Source: Variovorax sp. S12S4 (GTDB lineage: Bacteria > Pseudomonadota > Gammaproteobacteria > Burkholderiales > Burkholderiaceae_C). From it: 64,000 bases of DNA. Of the stretch, positions 9,288-18,011 are shown piece after piece (positions within the stretch are counted from its first letter, which is position 1; each line of letters starts with the position of its first letter). The translations under genes and the position numbers were made by a program. The stretch spans positions 3,139,001 through 3,203,000 of the forward strand of contig NZ_JALPKR020000002.1 of NCBI RefSeq assembly GCF_023195515.1, written 5' to 3'. The notes beneath the pieces are model-generated. The model made no database searches, was not told where the DNA came from, and saw nothing but the letters and a program-made list of their open reading frames with translations.

Positions 9288-10762
9288 GCGGAGAGGCCAA
9301 AACCATATTGCTCGAGGCCGGCCTCGTGGTCGACGGCTCGGGCGGGCCTTCATGGACTGGCGACGTGCTGCTGCAGGGCGATCGAATCGTTGCGCTTGGC
9401 GAAGGCCTGCGTGAGCGGCTGCCCGAAGGCCTTGCTCTGGCCGACATCGAGATCGTCGACTGCCGCAAGAAGGTGATAGCCCCCGGCTTCATCGACGCGC
9501 ACACGCACGACGACGCCATCGTGCTGCGCGACCCGCTCTGCCTGCCCAAGGTATCGCAGGGCATCACCACCGTGGTGACAGGCAACTGCGGCATTTCGCT
9601 TGCGCCCTACCGCACGCCGCAATCCAAGCCGCCGCTCACGCTGCTGGGCGCCGAGTCGTTCAAGCACGCCACCATGGCCGAGTACCGCGCGGCTGTCGAT
9701 GCGACGCAGCCCGCGCTCAACGTCGCGGCGTTGGTGGGCCACACCACGTTGCGCTTCGCGGCGATGGAAGCGCTGGACCGCCCCGCGAGCGCCGACGAAC
9801 TGGCGCGGATGGCGGCGCTGCTCGACAGCAGCATGGCCGAGGGTGCGCATGGCATGTCGTCGGGTCTGTTCTACGAAGAAGCGTTTGCCGCTCCCGCCGA
9901 GGAAGTGACTGCGCTCGCACGCGTCGTCGCAAGGCACGGCGGCGTCTACGCGACGCATCTGCGCAGCGAAATGCAGCAGATCATCGAGGCGCTGCATGAA
10001 GCGGGCGATACGGCCTTCAGCGCCGGCGTGCCGCTCGTCATTTCGCACCACAAATGCGCCGGCCCCGCCAACTGGGGCCGCACGAAGGAAACGCTGCCGC
10101 TGATCGAGGCGCTGGCGGAGCGGCAGAAAATTTCGATGGACGTGTACCCCTACGTGGCCGGCTCCACCGTGCTGCGCGAAGACCTGGTCGACGGCGTCAT
10201 CGACGTGCTGCTGACCTGGTCCGACCCGCACCCCGAGATGACCGGCCGCCTCATCTCCGACATTGCGCGCGAATGGGGCACCACCGAACAGGAGGCGTGC
10301 CTGCACCTGAAGCCCGGCGGCGCCTGCTACTTCCAGATGCAGGAAGAAGACGTGGAGCGCGTCATCGCGCATCCGCTCACCATGATCGGAAGCGACGGCC
10401 TGCCGCATGACCGCCACCCGCATCCGCGGCTGTGGGGCGCATTCCCACGTGTGTTCGCGCGCTACTGGCGCCAGCGCCGCCTGTTCACGCTGGAGCAGGC
10501 CGTGCACAAGATGACCGGCATGACCGCGCGCAACCTGCGCATTGCCGACCGCGGGTTGCTGCGCGTGGGTGCCATGGCCGACGTGGTGGTGTTCGACCCG
10601 GAGACCATTGCCGACACCGCAACCTATGACAAGCCGCACGGTGTGAGCCTGGGCGTGGAGCGGGTGTTCGTGAATGGGGTGCTGGCGTATCGCGGCGGCG
10701 GCGCCGAGGCGAAGGTGCTGGCTCGGGCGGGGCGGATGCTTAGCCGGGGGCTGAGGGCGTAA
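9284..10762 (+). CDS. N-acyl-D-amino-acid deacylase (D-aminoacylase, amidohydrolase family)
   Basis: 492 residues, typical of D-aminoacylases, which cleave N-acyl-D-amino acids to a free D-amino acid and a carboxylate. The metal centre is recognisable: His73 and His75 in APGFIDAHTHDDA, Cys102 in TGNCGIS, the histidines in YATHLRSE and ISHHKCAG, and Asp in GSDGLPHDRHPHPR. GTG 9284 overlaps the regulator stop (GTGA), indicating translational coupling. It is the last gene of the operon and the best pointer to its substrate class. Confidence 0.9.
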   Translation: MSGEAKTILLEAGLVVDGSGGPSWTGDVLLQGDRIVALGEGLRERLPEGLALADIEIVDCRKKVIAPGFIDAHTHDDAIVLRDPLCLPKVSQGITTVVTGNCGISLAPYRTPQSKPPLTLLGAESFKHATMAEYRAAVDATQPALNVAALVGHTTLRFAAMEALDRPASADELARMAALLDSSMAEGAHGMSSGLFYEEAFAAPAEEVTALARVVARHGGVYATHLRSEMQQIIEALHEAGDTAFSAGVPLVISHHKCAGPANWGRTKETLPLIEALAERQKISMDVYPYVAGSTVLREDLVDGVIDVLLTWSDPHPEMTGRLISDIAREWGTTEQEACLHLKPGGACYFQMQEEDVERVIAHPLTMIGSDGLPHDRHPHPRLWGAFPRVFARYWRQRRLFTLEQAVHKMTGMTARNLRIADRGLLRVGAMADVVVFDPETIADTATYDKPHGVSLGVERVFVNGVLAYRGGGAEAKVLARAGRMLSRGLRA

Positions 10763-10770
10763 TTCATCCG

Positions 10771-10883
10771 GGGCGCGTGCAAAGGCCACCGGGTACTCCC
10801 CCTCCGCGAAAGTCCCCCGCCTTCGGCTCCTCCTTTATTTCGCTGCGTGGAGCACCCGATGGCCTGTGCACTGGGGCACGCTC
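10771..10883. repeat. MITE-like element, family A, half copy (left part only)
   Basis: From GGGCGCGTGCAAAGGCCACC through TTTATTTCGCTGCG to CTGGGGCACGCTC this matches the left half of the full elements at 43371 and 56996. The outermost GTTCAG and the whole right half are missing. The rest of the 229-base gap (10763-10991) holds nothing else I recognise. Confidence 0.75.
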
Positions 10884-10991
10884 TCAATTTGTCGCAGGGC
10901 AACCGGGACTCTGAACAAATGTTTTCTCCGTCGGCGGGATCGGTCCGGAGCGCCCCGCGCCGCGGTGCGCCTGATAGGGCCTCGTGCGGAT

Positions 10992-11929
10992 TCAGAGGGC
11001 GGACATCGCACCGCTGACAAGGCGGGCGTGCGCGATGTGCGCGGCCCGGGCCGGCTGCAAGCCGCTAGTCCCTGCCGCGTCATAGCGTGCGAGCGCATGG
11101 TCGCCATCGAAGTCCTCCACCAGCAGCAAACCAGCATCAAGCAGCACTGCCTTCAAGGTAGCCGGGTCAAAACCCGAGAGGAACGCTTCGCCGACGGAGG
11201 CCACCTTGCTTCTCAATCTGCGGAAGCTTTCGACTTCCTCGTGATCGGCGTCACACAAGATAGCCTCGTCCACATAGGTGAAAACCAGTTCGCTTCCGGC
11301 GGGGGCATATGAAGCGATCGCGCGGAGAGTGGCGAGGTTAGCCTCCCGCGTCAGATACATGGTGACCCCGAGCCACGAGAAGAAAGTCGGCTGCATGGTT
11401 TGGAAAGAGGATCGCCCCAGGGCCGATCCCAGCGTTTCGACGGCCAGGTCGGCCTCGACGAAATGTACGTCGGCGGATTCGGGAACCCCGCATCTCTGCA
11501 AGCACTGTCGCTTCATGCGCTGGGTCGCGGGGTGGTCGACCTCATAGATCGTCAGCCCTTCGGCCCAAGCTGGACGGCGGCAGATGAAGCTGTCGAAACC
11601 CGCACCGATGATCACGTACTGTGCGACGCCCTGCGCAACGGCGGCCTTCAGTGCATCCTCGGTGTAGCGGCTTCGTAAGATTACGTCCGCATATGCAGGG
11701 TTGGCGCGCAGGCGGCGTCGAGAATCTTGTCGGTCGCTTCTGCGACTTCGAAGCGCCTGGATGCATCCACGCTCTGCAATGCCCGCTCGCGCAGGGCTAT
11801 TCGCACCGCGTCAGGAATCAGGCGGTCGCCCCATGGATCGTTCAACAGCGGAACTGGGTCGCCCCGCGTATGAAGTGCTCGCATCAGCGAGGTGGCAACG
11901 GCGGTGCGGCTGGCATCTGAAGGGTTCAC
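10992..11929 (-). pseudogene. Class I SAM-dependent methyltransferase (leucine carboxyl methyltransferase/PPM1 family), frameshifted
   Basis: The N-terminal part reads from GTG 11929 as MNPSDASRTAVATSLMRALH to LDAACAPTLHMRT and a stop at 11681. The C-terminal part continues in another frame with RSRYTEDAL, VIIGAGFDSF (SAM-binding motif I), a VDHPAT acidic loop and FSWLGVTMYL. Adding one G to the plus-strand GG run at 11711-11712 joins them as LDAALRANPAYADVILRSRYTEDAL, giving about 312 residues, the normal family length. No other damage is seen, so this may be a sequence error. Methyl acceptor unknown. It is divergent from a LysR gene that is also frameshifted. Confidence 0.8.
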
Positions 11930-11986
11930 AAGGGTCTCCGTGCTTTGGGGCGCGAAGTGTCAGCCAGGGTCTCGAATCTGTACAGT

Positions 11987-12001
11987 GCATTGTTCTCATG
12001 C
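11987..12001. promoter_or_regulatory. Candidate LysR-type binding dyad GCAT-N7-ATGC
   Basis: GCATTGTTCTCATGC has the short interrupted symmetry expected of a LysR box and lies 14 bases before the LysR start, in the divergent intergenic region with the methyltransferase. Support is position and symmetry only. Confidence 0.3.
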
Positions 12002-12015
12002 TTCAGCTGCACAAA

Positions 12016-12977
12016 ATGAACTCATTGGATCTCAATCTACTTGCCGCACTCGACGCACTGCTGGGCGCAGGAAGTGTGGCAGGGCCGCGCAGCGCATGCA
12101 TCTGAGTGCTCCCGCCATGAGCCATACGCTGGCGCGCATCCGAGACGCACTCGGCGATCCGATTCTTGTGAGAGCCGGCCGCAAGCTGATTCCGACGCCA
12201 AGGGCGGATGCCTTGCGCCAGCCGGTGCGCCGCCTGATCGCCGAAGCGAGAATGTTGATGCAACCGGATGGCGGCGTACCGCTGGCGCGTGTGGAGCGCG
12301 AGTTCACGGTGCGGGCGCCCGAGGGGATGGGAATTGTCTATGGCGCCACATTGCTTGCTGCACTTCGGAAAGACATTCCTTTGGCGCGGCTGCGCTTCGT
12401 TCCCGAAAGCAATAGCGATGCGATGGCGCTGCGCGAAGGCAGGATCGATCTGGACGTAGGGACCTTGTTCGACAAGGGCCCCGAAGTCCTGAGTTCTCTG
12501 CTCTATGAACAGCGGATTGTCGGCGTGGTCCGGGCCGAACATGAACTGCTGAAGGCACGCATTACGCCAAAGCGTTTCGCCGCCCAGCAACACGTGGCTG
12601 TCATCCAACGTGGCATGGCGAAGGAGACTGTCGACCGACTTCTGGCCGAGATAGGCGTTGCGAGACAAATTGCATTGACTGTGCCCAGTGGCTACGGTGC
12701 ATTGATGGCGGTCGCACGTTCGGCATTGGTCGCCTGTGTGCCGGAATCGTTGGCTCGAACCGTGGCGGATGGGCTCGGCTTGGAGATTTTCAAGCTGCCT
12801 GTTGCGGTTCCTGCCGAGCGAGTGCTGCAGGCTTGGCACCCGCGGGACGACGCCGACCCGGCGCATCGGATCTTGCGGACTTGCGTTGCTTCCGTGTCGA
12901 AAGATGCGAGCTTTGGCCCACTTGCAGCACGCGGCGGTGAAATGGTGTCGCACCGCGCACTTCTGGCACGAAGATGA
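12016..12977 (+). pseudogene. LysR-family transcriptional regulator, frameshifted near codon 24
   Basis: The HTH begins MNSLDLNLLAALDALLGAGSVAG, then runs out of frame to a stop at 12105. From about 12085 the other frame continues with AAQRMHLSAPAMSHTLARIR, then LGDPILVRAGRKLIPTPRA and a full LysR effector domain to 12977. Adding one G to the GGG run at 12082-12084 restores GSVAGAAQRMHLS, giving about 320 residues. As read, the DNA-binding domain is split and the protein would be non-functional. It would be expected to regulate the divergent methyltransferase gene. No good ribosome binding site is seen before ATG 12016. Confidence 0.8.
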
Positions 12978-12980
12978 CGA

Positions 12981-13646
12981 ATGTCCGTCTTCGTGGGTCG
13001 CTTGCCGCGACTCGACCTTCCTTTCTTCGACAATCTTCATGAACGCTATTCACCGTCGACCAGTCCCCTGGCCAAGGCCTACCGCCTGATCAACCACGGC
13101 CCCACGGTTCTCGTGAGCGCGGCGCACGGCGGACAGCGCAACATCATGGCGGCGGCTTGGGCCATGCCGCTGGACTTCAATCCGCCCAAGGTGGCCGTGG
13201 TGCTCGACAAGAGCACGTGGACGCGCACGCTGATCGAAGGCGCGGGCACCTTCGCGCTGCAGGTGCCTTCTCGCGCGCAGCTCGACCTGACCGATGCGCT
13301 CGGCAACAGCTCCGGCCGCGAAATCGTCGAGCGCGACGGCCATGACAAGTTCGCGGCCTATGGGCTCCAGACCTTCTCCGGCACAGCCGGTACGGCGCCC
13401 CTGCTGGAAGACTGCGTTGCATGGCTCGAATGCCGGCTGCTGCCGGAGCCGCCGATCCAGCAGCGCTACGACCTGTTCCTGGGCGAAGTGATCGCGGCGC
13501 AGGCCGACTCGCGCGTGTTCGCCGAGGGGCGCTGGAACTTCACGGGGCACGATGAGCTGCGCACGCTGCACCATGTGGCGGGCGGGCACTTCATCGTCGA
13601 TGGCGACGCTGTGGATGCGCAGCCGTTCGCACCCGTACAACCTTAG
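12981..13646 (+). CDS. Flavin reductase-like FMN-binding protein
   Basis: The C-terminal 195 residues are a clear flavin reductase-like domain: LAKAYRLINHGPTVLVSAAHGG, RNIMAAAWAMPLDFNPPKVAVV, DKSTWTRTLIEGAGTFALQVP, and HHVAGGHFIVDGD. Such proteins reduce or bind FMN and often support other oxidoreductases. The start is uncertain. ATG 12981 lies 3 bases after the LysR stop and adds about 20 residues with no family match. ATG 13039 encodes MNAIH in another frame and would join if the CC at 13052-13053 were CCC. Neither has a good ribosome binding site. Confidence 0.8.
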   Translation: MSVFVGRLPRLDLPFFDNLHERYSPSTSPLAKAYRLINHGPTVLVSAAHGGQRNIMAAAWAMPLDFNPPKVAVVLDKSTWTRTLIEGAGTFALQVPSRAQLDLTDALGNSSGREIVERDGHDKFAAYGLQTFSGTAGTAPLLEDCVAWLECRLLPEPPIQQRYDLFLGEVIAAQADSRVFAEGRWNFTGHDELRTLHHVAGGHFIVDGDAVDAQPFAPVQP

Positions 13647-13669
13647 TTTTTGAACGGTGGGCGGCCCGG

Positions 13670-14467
13670 TCAGGGCGCTGGCCTGCGCGCAATGGGCGCC
13701 ACCAGCATGTGCCGCAAAGCCAGCACGCCGCACACGGTCGCCAGCGCGATCACCAGCAAGGCCAGCACCGTGTCTGAAAGCGACACAGTCTCGGGCAGGT
13801 CGCTGATGAAGATCGTGCCCGTGTTGTAGGCCGCATGCAGCGCGATGCACGGAATGAGCGAGCGTGTGCGCTCATAGAGCCATCCGAGCACCGTTCCCAT
13901 GACCAGACCCACGACAAACTGGTAGATGTTCATGTGTGCCACGCCGAAGAGCAACGCCGAGCCCAGGATGGCCTGCCACCTCGAATAGCGCTGCAGGAAA
14001 CCCCGCAGCACGATGCCGCGGAACAGCATTTCCTCGAGCAGGGGCGCCATCACGCAAACGGCCAGCGTGGCGGCTACGCTGCCGTCGGCCATGCGGCTGA
14101 ACATCGATTCCTCCCAGGCCGAAAGCGGCGCGACCAGCACCAGCAGGTTCATCGCGGTCACTATCACCACCATCAGCCCGGGCACCAGCAGCAGCACTGG
14201 CGGCACGATCAGCACCAGCGTGGCCCTGGCGGAGGCCGGAGACTGGTGGAACAACTCGCGATAGGTGAGCTGCTGGAAGTGCATGACGCCGGCAAAGACG
14301 CAGCCGTTGCCCAGCACGGCGGCAAGCACGCCAAGCTGCATGTCGTTCAGTCCGAGCCAGCGGTTGGCGTCGCGCAGTGCAACGGCAATGACGAACTCGC
14401 AGAGGAACAGTGCCAGGAACAGGAGGGCGGCTTGCGGCCCGCTGGGAAAGCCCTGGCTTGTCTTCAC
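13670..14467 (-). CDS. CPBP (Rce1/ABI) family intramembrane metalloprotease/glutamic endopeptidase
   Basis: 265 residues with about seven or eight hydrophobic helices. The family motifs are present: EEMLFR (Glu145, Glu146, Arg150), His178 in FGVAHMNIYQF, and HAAYNT (His211, Asn215). In eukaryotes this family includes Rce1, which trims prenylated CaaX proteins; bacterial members are mostly uncharacterised or linked to bacteriocin immunity. GTG 14467 is chosen because it overlaps the upstream ICMT-like stop by four bases (GTGA). An upstream start would run far into that gene. Confidence 0.85.
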   Translation of the reverse strand: MKTSQGFPSGPQAALLFLALFLCEFVIAVALRDANRWLGLNDMQLGVLAAVLGNGCVFAGVMHFQQLTYRELFHQSPASARATLVLIVPPVLLLVPGLMVVIVTAMNLLVLVAPLSAWEESMFSRMADGSVAATLAVCVMAPLLEEMLFRGIVLRGFLQRYSRWQAILGSALLFGVAHMNIYQFVVGLVMGTVLGWLYERTRSLIPCIALHAAYNTGTIFISDLPETVSLSDTVLALLVIALATVCGVLALRHMLVAPIARRPAP

Positions 14468-15024
14468 AGCAGGAAAGGAATGAAGCGCCTCGTGCGGCGC
14501 ATGTAGTCGCGGTAGGCATCGCCGAAATGCGCGATGCATTCCTTTTCATCGCTGCGCGCCGTCAGAAACAGCAGCACCGTGGCCGCCAGCACCAGCGCAA
14601 GGGTGAGCCAGGTGAACTGCTTGAGGAAGGCGCCCCAGGCCAGCAGCATCAGCGCCGTGTACATGGGGTGGCGAATGTAGCGGAAGGCGCCGGTACTGAC
14701 GATGGACGAGGTTTTCTCGAAACCGTAGAGCGCCGGATCGTCGTTGCGCGCCTCGGTCGGCTTGCCATGGGCCTTGAGCAGCCTCACCGCATGGATCGGC
14801 AGCCAGATCGAAAGGGCCAGCAGCACGCAGGAGAGCAGCTGCGTGAACGACAGCGGGTCGACATGCCACACCGGCAGGTTCACGATGATGAGCACCAGCA
14901 TGCACTCCCACGCGAAGAAGCGGTAGAAGCCGTGCGAGCCCGGCTGGCGCAGCGGCCCGCGCGAAACGTAGAGCAGCGCGGCCGTGCCGGCGACAAAAAG
15001 AAAGATCTGAAACCAGAGGAGCAT
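14464..15024 (-). CDS. ICMT/PEMT-family membrane methyltransferase (isoprenylcysteine carboxyl methyltransferase-like)
   Basis: 186 residues with about five membrane helices. The SAM/ICMT signature is GAFRYIRHPMY (112-122) followed by a helix, then acidic Glu160 and YRDYMRRTRRFIP (171-183) at the C-terminus. ICMT methylates prenylcysteine carboxylates in eukaryotes; most bacterial relatives have unknown acceptors. It lies 30 bases downstream of an SDR and is translationally coupled to the CPBP protease gene. The pairing mirrors the eukaryotic CaaX-processing enzymes Rce1 and ICMT. Confidence 0.8.
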   Translation of the reverse strand: MLLWFQIFLFVAGTAALLYVSRGPLRQPGSHGFYRFFAWECMLVLIIVNLPVWHVDPLSFTQLLSCVLLALSIWLPIHAVRLLKAHGKPTEARNDDPALYGFEKTSSIVSTGAFRYIRHPMYTALMLLAWGAFLKQFTWLTLALVLAATVLLFLTARSDEKECIAHFGDAYRDYMRRTRRFIPFLL

Positions 15025-15054
15025 GGCGGCCGAATTTACACGGCCCGCCCGACT

Positions 15055-15813
15055 TCAGCCAGAGATGGAGAAGCCTCCGTCCACAGGAATGGCCGTCCCG
15101 GTCACGTAATCGGAGGCTTGGCTCGCAAGAAACACCGCCGTGCCCGCAATATCGGCCGGCTTGCCCCAGCGGCCGGCGGCGGCGCGGGCCACCACCCGGT
15201 CGTACAGGCCCGGAATCTGGCTGCGGGCGCCGTCGGTCAGCTCGGTTTCGAACCAGCCCGGGAGAATCGCGTTGACCTGGATGTTGTCCGCCGCCCATGA
15301 AAGCGCAGTCGACTTGGTGAGCTGCACGATGCCCGCCTTGCTCGCGGCATAGGCCGGGGCGTAGGGTGCGCCGAAGATCGACATCATCGAGCCGATGTTG
15401 ATGATCTTGCCGCCGCCCGCCTTCTTCAGGTGGGGATGCGCGGCCCGGCTGCACAGGAAGGCGCTGGTCAGGTTGGTGTCCATCACCTTGTGCCACTCGT
15501 CCAGCGCCAGCTGGTCGACCGGCTTGCGCACCGTGGTGCCGGCGTTGTTGATGAGGATGTCGAGCCTGCCGCAGCGCGCGGCCGCTTCGTCGAAAGCCTT
15601 CTGCACCGAGGCTTCATCGGCCACATCGACTTCGAGCGCAAAGCTGTCGCTGCCCAGCGCCTTGAGCGCTTCGACCGCGGCGGCCGATTTCTGGGCATTG
15701 CGCGCGGCAACGATGACGCGGGCGCCGGCTTGGGCAAGGCCCTGGGCCATTCCCAGGCCGATGCCGCCATTGCCGCCGGTGACGAGTGCTGTTTTTCCTG
15801 TGAGATCGAACAT
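15055..15813 (-). CDS. SDR-family NAD(P)-dependent oxidoreductase (KduD/glucose dehydrogenase-like)
   Basis: 252 residues, a classical SDR. The cofactor loop is TGGNGGIGLG (13-22), then NNAGTTVRKP, and the catalytic site includes IGSMMSIFG and YAASK (Tyr-x-x-x-Lys). The C-terminus ends PVDGGFSISG. Its ATG shares one base with the stop of paaZ (TGATG), so it is very likely cotranscribed with the phenylacetate operon. The substrate cannot be told from the sequence. A role with 3-hydroxyacyl-CoA intermediates is possible, but it is not the usual PaaH. Confidence 0.85.
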   Translation of the reverse strand: MFDLTGKTALVTGGNGGIGLGMAQGLAQAGARVIVAARNAQKSAAAVEALKALGSDSFALEVDVADEASVQKAFDEAAARCGRLDILINNAGTTVRKPVDQLALDEWHKVMDTNLTSAFLCSRAAHPHLKKAGGGKIINIGSMMSIFGAPYAPAYAASKAGIVQLTKSTALSWAADNIQVNAILPGWFETELTDGARSQIPGLYDRVVARAAAGRWGKPADIAGTAVFLASQASDYVTGTAIPVDGGFSISG

Positions 15814-17864
15814 CAGGTGGATTCTGGTTTCTTGGAGACGAGGGTCAGGATATCGTAGCTCGCGACCAGCTCGCCGTCCTGGTTCGTCACCTCCACATCC
15901 CAGGCCACCACGCCCTGGCCCTGGCCGCTCGCGTCCTTCTTGTTGCGGTCGATCTTGCGCTTGCAGGTCAGGCGCGCGCGGATGGTGTCGCCGATGCCCA
16001 CGGGCTTGACGAAGCGCAGCGTGTCGAGGCCGTAGTTGGCGAGCACCGGGCCCGGCGCGGGCGAAACGAAGAGGCCTGCCGCAGCGGACAGCACGAAGTA
16101 GCCATGCGCAATGCGCTTGCCGAAGGGCGACTCCTTCGCCGCCACTTCGTCGAAGTGCATGTAGAAATAGTCGCCCGAGATGCCGCCGAAGGCCACGATG
16201 TCGGCCTCGCCGACCGTGCGGCGGTGCGTGAGCAATGAGTCGCCGATGCGCAGGTCTTCGAAATGGCGGCGGAAGGGGTGCACCTCGCTTTCGCGCACCG
16301 CCGCGCCGCGCACGTGCTCGCCGGTGATCGCGGCCAGCATGGTGGGCGAGCCCTGCACCGCGGCGCGCTGCAGGTAGTGCTTCACGGCGCGCAGGCCGCC
16401 GAGCTCTTCACCGCCGCCCGCGCGGCCGGGGCCGCCGTGCTTGAGCTGCGGCAGCGGAGAGCCGTGGCCGGTTGATTCGGCGGCCGCTTCGCGGTCGAGC
16501 ACCAGCAGGCGGCCGTGCCATGCGGCAGCCACCGGAATGGCCTTGGCCGCAATGGCCGCGTCGCGCGTGACCAGCGTGCCCACCAGGCTGCCGCGGCCTC
16601 GCGCAGCCAATGCGAGCGCTTCGTCGATGCCGTCATAAGGCATCAGCGTGCTGACGGGGCCGAAGGCTTCGACATCGTGCGCGGCATCATGTTCGAGCGG
16701 CTTGCGGCTCAAGAGCAGCGTGGGCGCGAAGAAGGCGCCGTCGTTCACGCCGTCGCCTACCGGCGAGAAGCCGTCGCGCTCGCCGTAGACCAGTTCGGCG
16801 CCTTGCAGCAGCGTGGCGACGCGTTCGGCCACGTCGGTTTTTTGCGCATGCGAGGCGAGCGCGCCCATGCGCACCTCTTCGCGTGACGGATCGCCGATGA
16901 CGGTCTTTGCGAGCCGCGCGCGCAGCCGTTCGGCCACCGCATCCAGGTGCTGGCGCGGCACGATCGCGCGGCGAATGGCGGTGCACTTCTGGCCGGCCTT
17001 GACGGTCATCTCGCGCGCTACTTCTTTCACGAAGAGGTCGAACTCCTCGTCGTCGGGCGTCACGTCGGGCGCGAGGATTGCGCAGTTGAGTGAATCGGCC
17101 TCGGCGTTGAACGGGATCGACTGGCGAACCAGGTTCGGGTGCACGCGCAGCTTGGCGGCGGTGTCGGCCGATCCGGTGAAGGTGACCACATCGGCACTCT
17201 CGAGGCGGTCGAGCAGGTCGCCCGTGCCGCCGACCACGAGTTGCAGGCTGCCTTCCGGCAGGATGCCCGACTGCACGATGAGCCGCACCAGCGCCTCTGT
17301 CAGGTAACTTGTCGCCGTCGCCGGCTTGCCGATGCACGGCATGCCTGCCAGAAAGCTGGGCGCGAACTTTTCGAGCAGGCCCCACACCGGAAAGTTGAAC
17401 GCATTGATGTGCACCGCCACGCCGCCGCGCGGCACCAGGATGTGCGTGCCCGCAAACCCGCCCTTCTTGCCGAGCGGAAAGGCCGGGCCTTCATGCACCA
17501 GGTTGCCGGAGGGCAGCTCGTTGGTGCCGATGCCCGCATAGGCGCTGAGCGTGCCGGCGCCGCCTTCGATGTCGATCCAGCTGTCGGAGCGGGTCGCGCC
17601 TGTGTGGGCGGAGATGGCGTAGAGCGTTTCCTTGTGCGTGGCCAGGTACTTGGCCAGTGCCTTCAGGCGCTCGGAGCGTTGCTGGAAGTCGAGAGCCATC
17701 AGCGCGGGGAGGCCGACTTTGCGTGCGTGGTTCAACGCCTCGGCGAAGTCGATGGCCTCGGCATGCGTGCTGGCCACGGGCTGGCCGTTGACGGCGCTGC
17801 GCAGCTGCTGCGCGCTTTCCTTGCCGATCCAGCGGCCGGCGATGTAGCTTTGAAGGGTGGTCAT
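15813..17864 (-). CDS. paaZ: Bifunctional oxepin-CoA hydrolase/3-oxo-5,6-dehydrosuberyl-CoA semialdehyde dehydrogenase
   Basis: 683 residues, normal PaaZ length. Residues 1 to about 525 form an aldehyde dehydrogenase domain with catalytic Glu255 (PFNAEADSLN) and Cys294 (KAGQKCTAIRR). The C-terminal MaoC-type hydratase has FGGISGDYFYMHFDE and GKRIAHGYFVLSAAAGLF. PaaZ opens the oxepin-CoA ring and oxidises the resulting aldehyde in aerobic phenylacetate breakdown. It follows livF after a palindromic repeat and is coupled to the downstream SDR. Key residues appear intact. Confidence 0.95.
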   Translation of the reverse strand: MTTLQSYIAGRWIGKESAQQLRSAVNGQPVASTHAEAIDFAEALNHARKVGLPALMALDFQQRSERLKALAKYLATHKETLYAISAHTGATRSDSWIDIEGGAGTLSAYAGIGTNELPSGNLVHEGPAFPLGKKGGFAGTHILVPRGGVAVHINAFNFPVWGLLEKFAPSFLAGMPCIGKPATATSYLTEALVRLIVQSGILPEGSLQLVVGGTGDLLDRLESADVVTFTGSADTAAKLRVHPNLVRQSIPFNAEADSLNCAILAPDVTPDDEEFDLFVKEVAREMTVKAGQKCTAIRRAIVPRQHLDAVAERLRARLAKTVIGDPSREEVRMGALASHAQKTDVAERVATLLQGAELVYGERDGFSPVGDGVNDGAFFAPTLLLSRKPLEHDAAHDVEAFGPVSTLMPYDGIDEALALAARGRGSLVGTLVTRDAAIAAKAIPVAAAWHGRLLVLDREAAAESTGHGSPLPQLKHGGPGRAGGGEELGGLRAVKHYLQRAAVQGSPTMLAAITGEHVRGAAVRESEVHPFRRHFEDLRIGDSLLTHRRTVGEADIVAFGGISGDYFYMHFDEVAAKESPFGKRIAHGYFVLSAAAGLFVSPAPGPVLANYGLDTLRFVKPVGIGDTIRARLTCKRKIDRNKKDASGQGQGVVAWDVEVTNQDGELVASYDILTLVSKKPEST

Positions 17865-17884
17865 GGTGATGTCCTTTGGCTTTG

Positions 17885-18006
17885 TATTGCTCCTTCTCCC
17901 TTCCGGGGAAGGCTGGGATGGGGGCAGGCGGCGTTGGTTCGGCGCAGTGCTTTATCAAGTGCCGTCGTGCCCCCACCCAACCCTCCCCGGAAGGGGAGGG
18001 AGGAAG
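17885..18006. repeat. GC-rich inverted repeat, family B, copy 2
   Basis: The left arm begins GTATTGCTCCTTCTCCCTTC and continues through GGGGAAGGCTGGGATGGGGG. The right arm is CCCCCACCC followed by CCCTCCCCGGAAGGGGAGGG. The arms are separated by about 33 bases and are complementary with few mismatches. It occupies the gap between livF and paaZ on the minus-strand operon. Confidence 0.8.
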
Positions 18007-18011
18007 ACGGT

